Below are positions 1 to 7,188 of a stretch of 64,000 nt of DNA, piece after piece; positions within the stretch are counted from its first letter, which is position 1; each line of letters begins with the position of its first letter. The notes below the pieces were generated by a model. That model was not told the origin of the DNA, did no database searches, and worked only from the letters and a program-made list of their open reading frames with translations. The stretch is from an uncultured Alcaligenaceae bacterium. GTDB lineage: Bacteria > Pseudomonadota > Gammaproteobacteria > Burkholderiales > Burkholderiaceae_B. Position numbers and translations under genes: made by a program. The stretch spans positions 155,422 through 219,421 of the forward strand of contig CALEQZ010000020.1 in the NCBI GenBank assembly GCA_937908115.1, given 5' to 3'.

Positions 1-1071
1 CTCGGCTTGACCCAACGGGTTCTGCATCAGGCTCAGAGCCAGAGCAGTCGTGGCCGGCATGATGAACACGCCAGAGGTCGGGGCGTTGTTGGCCGCAATG
101 AAGGCATCGAATAGCGCCTTGATGTCGGCACGCACCGCATCGGCGTCGGTGCCGCTCGAGGCGATACCGGTGACACCGTTCAGGATCGAGGCCGGAGAGA
201 CCCCAGCAACCGCCGACTTGGCGGGGTCGATGAAGTCAATGTCCAGGCGCTCGCGCAGCGCGGCAGCCAGCTGGTCTCGGATGATCACGTCAGCCGAGGG
301 GCTGGAATCGCGGATAACCTCCATGGTGGCCACGGCGATGTTGGCAACCTTCAGCGGTTCCAGCGTGGTGCGGCTGAAGTCGAACTTGGTCAGCGGCTTG
401 GCTTGACCTTCGCCCACCCAGTACCCAGACCCGCCCGAGGTCTGACCGACCAGAGGCGTGCGGAACGGCACTCGACGCAGAGACGGAATTCCGTTCGTCC
501 CGAAGCGGCCCAGAATCGTCTGCGGGCGCAGGAACTCAACGAAGTCCGCGAACACGGCGGTTTCATCGCCGACCAAATTGCCCGCCCAGTCCGAGTTACC
601 AGTCGTGGCCGCAGCGACCGCCGCCTTGCGGACCATCGCTTCGGTCGCCTTGACGATCTGCTCGTAATCACCATACATCGCCTTGGCAATATCCACGGCA
701 TAACGATGCTCAAGGTGACCGAGCGCCAGGCACTTGGCAGCACGCGCGAACGCAATGCCAGGCTCAAGCTTCTGGGTGTTCTTCACCTGCACCGGCACGG
801 CCTTGGCGCCACCCGCAGCCGGACGGTTGGCACTGTCAGAAGTATCCACCGGCGTGGCAGACGCCTTTTCCTGCTCAGCCAGCACGCTGAAGCGCTGGAT
901 GTCAGCGTCAATCGCCTTGATTTCCCCCTGCAGGGTGTCGAACTGCTCGACCTCGGCAGGATCCATGGTGCGGCTTTCTTCCGCTGCCTTCTTGGCGATT
1001 TCCTTGATTTCGGCCTCCTTCGTGGCTTTCGTCGCCTTGAGGGCCTCGACTTGATCAGCAAACGTCGGCAT
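1..1071 (-). CDS. HK97-family major capsid protein (3' end cut by window)
   Basis: Forms the icosahedral shell of the phage head. The open frame begins with ATG at 1071 behind a good ribosome site (GGAGG) and runs 357 codons to the window edge without a stop. Residues 1 to about 60 are a Lys/Glu/Ala-rich coiled coil (MPTFADQVEALKATK...), the usual N-terminal scaffold (delta) domain removed by the prohead protease. After an Ala/Gly-rich linker the HK97 fold follows, with the segments RVPFRTPLVGQTSGG and YWVGEGQAKPLTKFDF that are typical of phi-C31/HK97-type capsids. The protease gene lies directly upstream. Because the stop is outside the window, the length cannot be given. Confidence 0.9.
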   Translation of the reverse strand, partial: MPTFADQVEALKATKATKEAEIKEIAKKAAEESRTMDPAEVEQFDTLQGEIKAIDADIQRFSVLAEQEKASATPVDTSDSANRPAAGGAKAVPVQVKNTQKLEPGIAFARAAKCLALGHLEHRYAVDIAKAMYGDYEQIVKATEAMVRKAAVAAATTGNSDWAGNLVGDETAVFADFVEFLRPQTILGRFGTNGIPSLRRVPFRTPLVGQTSGGSGYWVGEGQAKPLTKFDFSRTTLEPLKVANIAVATMEVIRDSSPSADVIIRDQLAAALRERLDIDFIDPAKSAVAGVSPASILNGVTGIASSGTDADAVRADIKALFDAFIAANNAPTSGVFIMPATTALALSLMQNPLGQAE

Positions 1072-1087
1072 GACGTCCTCCAGAAAT

Positions 1088-1111
1088 AAAAAAACCGCCT
1101 CGAAAGGCGGT
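1088..1111 (-). terminator. Intrinsic terminator between protease and capsid genes
   Basis: On the minus strand a perfect 7-bp stem (ACCGCCT/AGGCGGT) with a TTCG tetraloop is followed by a run of seven T. The T run ends only a few bases before the ribosome site of the capsid gene. It is one of three similar hairpins inside the late operon (see 4243 and 4566). Confidence 0.7.
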
Positions 1112-1167
1112 CATGACTCGACAGCGCCGCTCTCAGGCGGCAACGGATGCGATCCCAGCGGCCCTCG

Positions 1168-1779
1168 TTAGGCGGCGGATCGGGTGGGGCGGATCAAGCG
1201 AACGGCCCCTTTCGGAATGCTTTGCTCCTGCTTGGCAGGTTGGATCAGTTGAACGACACCCTTCTTGCTCAGCTCGAAACGCTTAATCTGAGTGATCAGG
1301 TCGGGCGTCAACTTCATCGACTTCACCGCGGTGATGACCGCCTCGGCATTGGCCGGGATCGTCACCATCGAAAGCTCGTAGACTTCCGTCTCCTGAAAGT
1401 CGATCCCGCCATCGTCACGGAAGGCGTACTTGATCGGACGAAAGCCGATCGACACGGCCCGCACTAGCCCGTACTTGATCTCTCCCCAGGCGGTGTCAAC
1501 GCGCTCCTTCAGCAGCCCCTCCTCCTCGATCCGAGGAATTTCCGCTGTAAACGCAATCCCATCCTTGGTCGGGCGTCCGAACTCCACCAGCCCAACGGGC
1601 TCGTCATGGTCGTGCTGGTGCAGCAATGGCAACGGATTCTTGAACTGAACGCCAAGGGGATTGATCGTGTCCCCGACTCGGTCCGGATTGGGCGTCGTGG
1701 CAATGCCCTTGAAGACGCGCTGGTCCGCGTCCACGCTCTGCACGTCAAACAGGCTGTACGCTCGTTGAACGGTTTTCAT
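1168..1779 (-). CDS. HK97-family prohead (maturation) protease
   Basis: Serine peptidase (S78/U35 group) that cleaves the scaffold part of the capsid protein during head maturation. It has 203 residues, a normal length. The visible catalytic landmarks are LLHQHDHDEPVG (histidine, residues about 53-64), VRAVSIGFRP (serine, about 109-118) and ELSMVTIPANA (about 134-144). The C-terminal third is basic and repetitive in style (VVQLIQPAK, AVRLIRP) and is probably not catalytic. ATG at 1779 has an AAGGGA ribosome site, 11 bp after the large terminase. No portal gene lies between terminase and protease, which departs from the usual order. Confidence 0.88.
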   Translation of the reverse strand: MKTVQRAYSLFDVQSVDADQRVFKGIATTPNPDRVGDTINPLGVQFKNPLPLLHQHDHDEPVGLVEFGRPTKDGIAFTAEIPRIEEEGLLKERVDTAWGEIKYGLVRAVSIGFRPIKYAFRDDGGIDFQETEVYELSMVTIPANAEAVITAVKSMKLTPDLITQIKRFELSKKGVVQLIQPAKQEQSIPKGAVRLIRPTRSAA

Positions 1780-1790
1780 CGTCTGTTCCC

Positions 1791-3308
1791 TTACCCGGCC
1801 ACAGCCAGGACCAACTTCTTCGGTTTCTCCACGTCCTGCGGCATGACTCCGATCGCCATGGCCAGGGCAACCATGCCGTCAATGCGGCGCCGCTCAGATG
1901 GTTTGGCGAATTTCCTCGTCCCAGCAGTGGGTCCGTCGACCGTCACCGCATTAGCCGCGCACATGGTCAATACCGGGTGGTTGCCGTGCTTGAGCTTCTT
2001 GCCCAGAAGCCTCGCTTCAAGCTCGCGTAGCGCCGGGCTCATGGACGCGAAGCCTTGGCCAAATTCCACGAACTTGGCGAGCTCGTCAGCAGTGAAGCCA
2101 ACCTTCTCAAGCCAAGGCCGCAGAAAGCGCATGTTGTATCGATCGAACGCCAGCGCCTGGACCTTGTATCGGTCGAAGACACCGCGCAGGTACTCGGCGA
2201 CGTACTCGTACTCGATCGCCCGTCCAGGGGTGAGCTGCAAGTGGCCTTGCTTTGCCCACACGTCGTATGGAACCTTGTCGGCTCGGCTCTTCTCGGCTAT
2301 CCCATCAGCCGGCAGCCAGAACACGCACTGGACACTGCCATCCCGACCCACCAGCGTCAGTGCGGTCAGGTCGGACACACTGGACAGATCCAACCCGCCC
2401 CAGACTTCCTCTCCTTCCAGGTCGATCGGCTGCCCACCGTTCTCCGCCCATACTGCCCGCGTCACAAAGGGCGACTTCGCCTCACAACGCTGATTGAGTA
2501 TGAGGTTCCGGTATCCGGCTTCCATGCTAGGCAGCCGCTTGGCGTCTGCCGCTTGCTTACGCACCTCGGCCTTGTTCATGAAGACATCGAAGTGCGGGTT
2601 TGCCGCCCGGATCGCCTCGTCCGAGAATGGGTCCAGGTCCAGCGGAGCCGTGTACAACGCAACTTTGACCCTGGGATCTGCACCAGTCAGGGCGTCATCG
2701 ATCAGGATGCTCAGCAGGTCGGCATCCGTTGGCGCTTGGGTGCTGATGATGATCGACAGGGGTTCCTCGTGAGCCGCCGACGCCGTTTCGATGGCCTCGT
2801 ACAGCTCCGACCTCGGCCCACGCACCTGCCCCAACTCGTCATGCACCGCGAACACAGGGCTCAGCCCATAGGCCGTCGACGCATCCGCCGACAAAGCCCG
2901 GTACGTCGTCCCCAGCTCTGGGCAGACCAGGATCTTTGTCGACTCCTTGACCTGCACGTACTCCGCCAGCGTAGGCGACATCCGCACCACCTTGGCCGCG
3001 TATCCGAACAGAATCGCTGCCTGCTCGCGAGACTGTGCCGCGCTGTAGAGCTGGCTGTTTGGCTTTGCTTCCGGTCCGCAGAGGTGCAGCAGAAGCAGAA
3101 ATGCGCTCGTCGCCGTCTTCGCGTTCTTTCGCGCCATGCTCAAGATGAACGTGCGCGTCGGCGTGTCGTAGATCTGCTTGATCCACCCCTTCTGCTCGGC
3201 GGTCAATCTGACCGGCTGCCCGACGAGCTTCCCATCCGGCACCAGGCAGTGCTCTTCGATCCACCGGATGTTCCGATCGCCACGGGTCAGTCTTTTGGCA
3301 GTTCCCAC
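1791..3308 (-). CDS. Phage terminase large subunit
   Basis: ATP-driven packaging motor and nuclease that cuts concatemeric DNA and pumps it into the prohead. It has 505 residues. The N-terminal ATPase has a deviant Walker A (SMARKNAKTA, about residue 57), Walker B plus catalytic acid (FAVHDELGQ, about 153) and a coupling-motif-like IIISTQAPTDA (about 184). The C-terminal RNase H-like nuclease starts near WGGLDLSSVSD (about 305), carries AFDRYN (about 386), and ends with the acidic DGMVALAMAIGV helix. GTG start at 3308 with AAGGA just upstream; it overlaps the small terminase by 22 bp. The family is that of HK97-like siphoviruses. Confidence 0.93.
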   Translation of the reverse strand: MGTAKRLTRGDRNIRWIEEHCLVPDGKLVGQPVRLTAEQKGWIKQIYDTPTRTFILSMARKNAKTATSAFLLLLHLCGPEAKPNSQLYSAAQSREQAAILFGYAAKVVRMSPTLAEYVQVKESTKILVCPELGTTYRALSADASTAYGLSPVFAVHDELGQVRGPRSELYEAIETASAAHEEPLSIIISTQAPTDADLLSILIDDALTGADPRVKVALYTAPLDLDPFSDEAIRAANPHFDVFMNKAEVRKQAADAKRLPSMEAGYRNLILNQRCEAKSPFVTRAVWAENGGQPIDLEGEEVWGGLDLSSVSDLTALTLVGRDGSVQCVFWLPADGIAEKSRADKVPYDVWAKQGHLQLTPGRAIEYEYVAEYLRGVFDRYKVQALAFDRYNMRFLRPWLEKVGFTADELAKFVEFGQGFASMSPALRELEARLLGKKLKHGNHPVLTMCAANAVTVDGPTAGTRKFAKPSERRRIDGMVALAMAIGVMPQDVEKPKKLVLAVAG

Positions 3309-3733
3309 GGCTTCCTTGTCCGGGCAAGGTTCCGATTAGCCCGCCCCACCGTCTTCGGATCAGTGGTCGCCTGGCGCGTGATCCTCAGACGAGTCGCCAA
3401 GGACGACGCCGATCGAACCTCACGCTCCTGCATGGCCAACAAGCGGTCGTACCGCTTCAGCCCATCATCATCGGCCAGCCACTGCCGGTCGAAGTTCAGA
3501 ATCTCGTCCGCAATCAACCGAGCCTGGACCACATGCCGGCAGTACATCTCCAACAATGGCCCGTGCACTGGCGTGAAGGCATCGGCAGGCTGGTCCTCTA
3601 CCGTCTGGATCCATACCTCGCGCTCTGCATCCGTCAAAGTTGCCGGTGGTGCCAGACGGTCCGCCCGGACCACGGGCGCAACTAGGGCGGCGAGCTCAGC
3701 TGCTGCAGCTGACTGTCTGCCTCGTTGTGCCAC
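3287..3733 (-). CDS. Phage terminase small subunit (P27-like)
   Basis: Recognises the packaging site on phage DNA and hands it to the large subunit. It has 148 residues and is mostly helical. The middle (LTDAEREVWIQTVEDQPAD, then GPLLEMYCRHVVQARLI) matches the style of P27-type small terminases, and its place directly upstream of and overlapping the large subunit supports the call. The start is GTG at 3733; its ribosome site is weak and no better start is seen. Confidence 0.75.
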   Translation of the reverse strand: MAQRGRQSAAAAELAALVAPVVRADRLAPPATLTDAEREVWIQTVEDQPADAFTPVHGPLLEMYCRHVVQARLIADEILNFDRQWLADDDGLKRYDRLLAMQEREVRSASSLATRLRITRQATTDPKTVGRANRNLARTRKPWELPKD

Positions 3734-3816
3734 GATATGAATCCGAGAAATTCTGGACGTTTAGAAAAGGAAGGGTGGGCGCGCGGTCTCGAGCGATGCG
3801 CCGACTTCGCGCCGAC

Positions 3817-4128
3817 CTACCCCCCCTGGGTATCGACCGGCCACCCATCGAGCCCGATCGGCTGCAGGTCTGTGCCGGTCTCTTCCCTTCGCTTGATGCT
3901 GTCATGGCACCGCTTGCATAGCGGCTGCCAGTTCGTTCTGTCCCAGAAGAGCTTCTTGTCCCCTTTATGTGGGATCTTGTGGTCCACCACTGTGGCGGGT
4001 TCAATCCGCCCTTCCTGTTCACAGTAGGCGCACAGTGGATTGCGCCAAAGGAAAGATTCGCGTGCCTTGCGCCACTTGCTTCCGTAGCCTCTCTGGGCTG
4101 CTGTGCGCTTATCCTCTCTCCAACTCAC
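3817..4128 (-). CDS. Phage HNH endonuclease next to terminase
   Basis: Small zinc-binding HNH nuclease of the kind that works with the terminase in cos-type packaging. The 103 residues show the CxxC pair CAYC, the core VVDHKIPHKGD and NWQPLCKRCHDSIK. I chose GTG at 4128 because it overlaps the stop of a 34-codon ORF as GTGA and has AAGGG upstream. This gives the usual phage N-terminus MSWREDKRTAAQRGYGSKW. The frame stays open to 4224, but that extension reads like the shifted frame of the small ORF. The 83 bp between it and the small terminase hold nothing recognisable; a packaging site could lie there, but I cannot show it. Confidence 0.85.
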   Translation of the reverse strand: MSWREDKRTAAQRGYGSKWRKARESFLWRNPLCAYCEQEGRIEPATVVDHKIPHKGDKKLFWDRTNWQPLCKRCHDSIKRREETGTDLQPIGLDGWPVDTQGG

Positions 4129-4229
4129 GGGCGCTTTACCCTTGCCAACAGACGGGCGGCTCTTTCGTAGGCTATGCGGGCGTACCGCTTGAGGGCTGCC
4201 CTGCGTCGGGCGCATGCAGTGCACGTCAT
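4125..4229 (-). CDS. Tiny basic phage protein (34 aa), coupled to HNH gene
   Basis: A 34-codon ORF (MTCTACARRRAALKRYAR...) starting with ATG at 4229 behind a weak GCGGAAA site. It is Arg-rich and helical with an N-terminal CxxxC. Its stop overlaps the HNH start by four bases (GTGA), so the two look translationally coupled. Similar small Cys/Arg-rich ORFs are common before packaging nucleases in phages, but I know no function. It could also be only a leader that feeds ribosomes to the HNH gene. Confidence 0.4.
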   Translation of the reverse strand: MTCTACARRRAALKRYARIAYERAARLLARVKRP

Positions 4230-4242
4230 GATTTCCGCCAAC

Positions 4243-4265
4243 AAAAAACCGCCCCGAAGGGCGGT
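4243..4265 (-). terminator. Intrinsic terminator in the late operon
   Basis: Minus-strand hairpin with stem ACCGCCC/GGGCGGT and loop TTCG, followed by TTTTT, between the 64-residue protein and the HNH cluster. It is nearly the same as the hairpin at 1088. Confidence 0.7.
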
Positions 4266-4284
4266 CGATTCCGCGCTGACGCGT

Positions 4285-4479
4285 CTATTCAGGCGATTGC
4301 GGCAATTCCGGAACCTGTTGCCACTGTTTGTGAGTGGGAACTGGGCCTCCCCAACTTGGCCGGTATTGCCAAATCGTTCCGTCGTCGGCAAGGGCGAACA
4401 ACGCCGGGACCGAGGTCGTGCTGTGCGAGTTCCCCGAAACAATGGTAGTCGCAGTGATCTGAATGATCTTTCTGGCCAT
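4285..4479 (-). CDS. Small phage protein of unknown function (64 aa)
   Basis: First gene of the late operon. The product (MARKIIQITATT..., then LFALADDGTIWQYRPSW) resembles short phage proteins of unknown role that contain a single beta-propeller-like strand pair (LFALADDGTIW). The ribosome site AAGGAGG stands 2 bases before ATG 4485 and 8 bases before ATG 4479, so 4479 is the better start. It lies between two terminators and would need antitermination for good expression of what follows. Confidence 0.6.
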   Translation of the reverse strand: MARKIIQITATTIVSGNSHSTTSVPALFALADDGTIWQYRPSWGGPVPTHKQWQQVPELPQSPE

Positions 4480-4565
4480 ACTCATTTCCTCCTTGGAACA
4501 AGGCGCTACAGCATCGCAATCAGCGGAAGGCCAGTCACTTAGGGACCTCCCTGATTCTCGGAGCC

Positions 4566-4608
4566 AAAAAGACTCGCCCCGGCGAGCAGAATGCTCAAAC
4601 CGGGGCGA
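4566..4608 (-). terminator. Strong terminator at start of late operon (tR'-like)
   Basis: Minus strand: a 9-bp stem TCGCCCCGG/CCGGGGCGA encloses a second stem GAGCA/TGCTC and is followed by GTC and TTTTT. It lies about 70 bp after the candidate late promoter, the place where lambdoid phages keep the terminator that Q overcomes. No gene fits in 4486-4690. Confidence 0.75.
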
Positions 4609-4683
4609 TCAAAGGCCCGCCGCTGGGCCACTAGAGGAGACGGTACGGCTAATAGGCTGACAATGCGACAGCCTACAGAAATG

Positions 4684-4723
4684 ATCCTAGTTATGTCCCC
4701 ACAGTTTGGCAATGTGTGGGGAC
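4684..4723 (-). promoter_or_regulatory. Candidate phage late promoter with inverted repeat over the -35 box
   Basis: Minus-strand TTGCCA (4712-4707), 17-bp spacer and TAGGAT (4689-4684) give a good sigma-70 promoter reading into the late operon. A perfect 9-bp inverted repeat, GTCCCCACA (4695-4703) and TGTGGGGAC (4715-4723), is centred on the -35 box. Both overlap the last codons of the Q-like gene. The repeat could be the site where Q loads; this is inferred from position only. Confidence 0.6.
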
Positions 4724-5095
4724 AAAATAGTTTGGCTCATACCCAGACAAGTAGCGCCCGCCCAACACCGCGGCCAGCGTCTTGTGCGCAAACTCGTAGT
4801 GCCGGTAGTAGATCGTCCGCGGGATCCGCAAGCGCTCAATCTTCTGCTTCACCGGACCCAGCCACACGTAATGGGCGACTACCACGAGTTTCATATCCGG
4901 GTGCAGGCGCTCAATAGCGGCGTCGAGTCGACGCACGTCGTCATCAACCAGGAACGCATCCGGATCTGCACGACGCTGCCCGTCGACGCGCATCCGAGCG
5001 AATGCGGCCATGTCGGGGTAGCCCAAAGCGCTGCGATTCTCGCCTCGCTTCCAGGCTCCCCATTCCGACAGCAGGATCTCGAGGTTCGACCTCAC
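4691..5095 (-). CDS. Q-like late antiterminator / sigma-region-4-like regulator
   Basis: Probably lets RNA polymerase pass the terminators of the late operon. The 134 residues have the pattern of phage Q-like proteins: N-terminal ILLSEWGAWKRGENRSALGYP, an acidic helix DDDVRRLDAAIERLHPD, then VVAHYVWLGPVKQKIERLRI and a helix-turn-helix-like RIPRTIYYRHYEFAHKTL. The GTG start at 5095 overlaps the previous stop as GTGA and has GGAG upstream; the longer open frame to 5152 looks like read-through of the neighbour. The last gene of the early operon and a terminator-rich late operon right after it support the role. Confidence 0.7.
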   Translation of the reverse strand: MRSNLEILLSEWGAWKRGENRSALGYPDMAAFARMRVDGQRRADPDAFLVDDDVRRLDAAIERLHPDMKLVVVAHYVWLGPVKQKIERLRIPRTIYYRHYEFAHKTLAAVLGGRYLSGYEPNYFVPTHCQTVGT

Positions 5096-5406
5096 GCGCC
5101 CAGCTCCGTGTAGGGAACTCGGGTCGACAGCGGCAGGATAGGCGGCTGCCACTGCCGGGCCCGTTCTATCGCCTGGCGCATCCGCAGATCAGGCATGTAC
5201 TCGCGCCTGGGACGGCTGGGCGTGTACGCCTGGCGCTCTAATCCCACAAACCGACGAAGGATGTTCTCGGGCGTCCCGCCTATAGACGGGTCCAGAAACT
5301 GGACGAGCTTGGCGATCTCATGTGCGCTCTGGCGGTACCGGTGGACTGTGATGCCGTGCTCCTTGAGCTTGGCGACCGCCGCTTTCCTCACTTGCGCTTC
5401 AGTCAT
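5092..5406 (-). CDS. Phage protein of unknown function (104 aa)
   Basis: Unrecognised. A basic, soluble-looking protein with N-terminal helices (MTEAQVRKAAVAKLKEHGI) and a central SAHEIAKLVQFLDPSIGG. ATG at 5406 has a purine-rich ribosome site (GGAGAAGAAGG) and overlaps the previous gene by 8 bp. It ends in a GTGA overlap with the Q-like gene. The place between a nuclease and Q is that of the lambda nin region. Confidence 0.6.
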   Translation of the reverse strand: MTEAQVRKAAVAKLKEHGITVHRYRQSAHEIAKLVQFLDPSIGGTPENILRRFVGLERQAYTPSRPRREYMPDLRMRQAIERARQWQPPILPLSTRVPYTELGA

Positions 5407-5566
5407 CCTTCTTCTCCTTCACCATTTCCCGCCACAGCTGGGCGGCTTGATCCATGACTTGCTTGGCGACGTCCAAGGCTTCTTCTGTAACCCTTGGCGT
5501 CCTGGTCAACCTGTCGAGCTTGTCCAGCATCTGCTGAAGCTGGATGCGTGCGAGTGCGCTGTTCAC
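5399..5566 (-). CDS. Small phage protein of unknown function (55 aa)
   Basis: A short helical, charged protein (MNSALARIQLQQMLDKLDRL..., ending WREMVKEKKDD), possibly a coiled coil. I chose GTG at 5566, one base after the stop of the nuclease gene and with GAGGAG upstream. No function is recognised. Confidence 0.5.
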   Translation of the reverse strand: MNSALARIQLQQMLDKLDRLTRTPRVTEEALDVAKQVMDQAAQLWREMVKEKKDD

Positions 5567-5567
5567 G

Positions 5568-5915
5568 TCAGAACTCCTCAACCTGCCAGCCACCGCCGTC
5601 CTTTTTCGGGCGAGGACGAACGGCCACGAACTTGAACGGGTACATATGTGCGGCGACTTTGATCTTCACGCGGGCGTCGTCCTGCCAGAATCCCTTGACC
5701 TCATGGCATTCGATCCGCCCATCAGGCTGCATCAGCACGAAATCCGGGGTGTAGAACGTGTTGTCAGCCAGGCGCAGCTTCACCCCTTCAAACTTGTGCC
5801 AGAGAATCCCGCCTACCGCTTGCAGCTTGGAGAGGAACTCCGCGTAGGCCTGCTCCGTGCGGTTCATCTGACCGGTCTTGAGACGGCCAAGGGCATAGCG
5901 TTTCTCTTTGCTCAC
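5568..5915 (-). CDS. PD-(D/E)xK phage nuclease (DUF1064-like)
   Basis: Predicted DNA nuclease of the restriction-endonuclease fold, sometimes called a resolvase-like protein in phages. In the 115 residues one sees TEQAYAEFLSKLQAVG, the core YTPDFVLMQPDGRIECHEVKG with the D...E-x-K triad, then WQDDARVKIKVAAHMYPF. GTG at 5915 overlaps the helicase stop (GTGA) with GGAG upstream. Its place in the nin-like region, after the helicase, fits processing of branched replication intermediates. Confidence 0.75.
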   Translation of the reverse strand: MSKEKRYALGRLKTGQMNRTEQAYAEFLSKLQAVGGILWHKFEGVKLRLADNTFYTPDFVLMQPDGRIECHEVKGFWQDDARVKIKVAAHMYPFKFVAVRPRPKKDGGGWQVEEF

Positions 5916-6862
5916 CGGTCGTCTCCGATCATGTCCAGCGGGATGCATCGGCTGTCACCGACGTATTGAAGCGACGGCGCGTGGTACCACAGGGCAATGC
6001 TCCCTTCCCATTCCCCGTGCCGGTTTTTGTCGCAGATCAGCATCGCGTCAGGCGCGTCTGCTAGGTCGGCTGGCATCTCAGCACCAGTACGAAGCGCCTG
6101 TTCCCTTGCCCGCTCCTTCTTCTTGTTTCGCCAGACGGTCAGCACCTGGTCAACCTGATCAGAAATCGAGCCCGACCCCTTAGCGTCAAACTTGCCCGGT
6201 ACCGAATCCTCGTTTTCTTTCTTCCGGACGTGGTGCACCAGGTGGATGTGGACGTTGTGATCGCGGGCAAGGCTCGTGAGCAGGTCCACGAAGTCTTTTT
6301 GCCCGTTGTAGTCGTCTTCACCCCGGACGCACTTCATCAGGCTATCGATGATGATGTGCTTGATCTGCAGCCTGGTTGCGCAGTACCGAATAACCGCGTA
6401 AATCATCTCCGGCTTGACCTGCCCCAGCTGGTCGTAGATCCAGAATCGGCCCTGAATCCAGTCCATGAACCTGGCGGCGAAGTGCTCACTCGGGTTCTCC
6501 ACCCGAGCAGCCTGGCGGAGCATGCGCTTGAGGGTCGACAGCGGCTTCATCTCGAACGAGGCGATGCAGGTGCGCTCGCCCTGCGCTCCGAATCCGAGGC
6601 TCGCTTGCCCTAGAAGCTGGCTTTTCCCGTGGCCGTTGATGCCCTGCCAGAGGGTCACTTCCCCGCCACGAAAGCGGATGTGGTCGTGCGTCTTCGACCA
6701 GGGAAGCCGGGCACCGGTCACCACATCGCCGCCTCGGGTCGACGCGATTAGCTCATCTCGCCAAGCTTCTGCGGGCAAGACCTTCGCCTGCGGTTCGGCC
6801 TCGACCATGTACTGCTGGAAGTCGAACGTGTCGGGCGTAATCAGTGGGACAACGTTTTGCAT
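5912..6862 (-). CDS. DnaB/Twinkle-like replicative helicase, RecA fold
   Basis: Hexameric-type helicase ATPase for phage DNA replication. The 316 residues hold Walker A GINGHGKSQL (about 73-82), an acid-bearing IASFEM (about 99), Walker B KHIIIDSLMK (about 168-177), a switch histidine region HIHLVHHVRKKEN and KGSGSISDQVDQVLTVWRNK, as in DnaB-family C-terminal domains. There is no primase or DnaB N-terminal domain, so the phage initiator or a host primase must complete it. It follows the initiator and a small unknown gene in the same operon, overlapping the latter by 22 bp. Confidence 0.88.
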   Translation of the reverse strand: MQNVVPLITPDTFDFQQYMVEAEPQAKVLPAEAWRDELIASTRGGDVVTGARLPWSKTHDHIRFRGGEVTLWQGINGHGKSQLLGQASLGFGAQGERTCIASFEMKPLSTLKRMLRQAARVENPSEHFAARFMDWIQGRFWIYDQLGQVKPEMIYAVIRYCATRLQIKHIIIDSLMKCVRGEDDYNGQKDFVDLLTSLARDHNVHIHLVHHVRKKENEDSVPGKFDAKGSGSISDQVDQVLTVWRNKKKERAREQALRTGAEMPADLADAPDAMLICDKNRHGEWEGSIALWYHAPSLQYVGDSRCIPLDMIGDDR

Positions 6863-7188
6863 GCTTGCTCCGTGTCGATCAGGTCGCCGAAACCCGACGC
6901 AATCACGCGGGCCGGTTCGAATGCCTGGATGCGGTCAAGAATGGTTTCAACCCGCTTGCGATCCGTGCCATGCAGATGCACCGTCAGGCCCCGCAGGCAT
7001 CGAAAATCCAACCCACAAACCGACTCGGTCGGGCCGATCTCGATGCCAGGCAGAAACCCGTTTGCAAGGTCGTTCTCCGGGTCTGTGCCGGGGGAGTGCT
7101 GCGGCTCGCGATCCAGGGCAAAAACCCAGACCGCAGCAGGTGCAAAGCCGCGCATGCGAAGCGCCGTGATGCTCTTGTGGCCGGTCAT
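6841..7188 (-). CDS. Phage protein of unknown function next to helicase (115 aa)
   Basis: Unrecognised, but its opening (MTGHKSITALRMRGFAPAAV) and the centre VCGLDFRCLRGLTVHLHG resemble small proteins encoded beside replication genes in other phages. It starts in an ATGA overlap with the initiator gene and runs 22 bp into the helicase gene, so it belongs to the replication cluster. No catalytic motif is visible. Confidence 0.6.
   Translation of the reverse strand: MTGHKSITALRMRGFAPAAVWVFALDREPQHSPGTDPENDLANGFLPGIEIGPTESVCGLDFRCLRGLTVHLHGTDRKRVETILDRIQAFEPARVIASGFGDLIDTEQACKTLSH

Noticed and set aside
403..1089. Long plus-strand frame across the capsid gene
   Set aside because: Mirror of the capsid codons; the capsid frame on the minus strand encodes a clear HK97-type protein.
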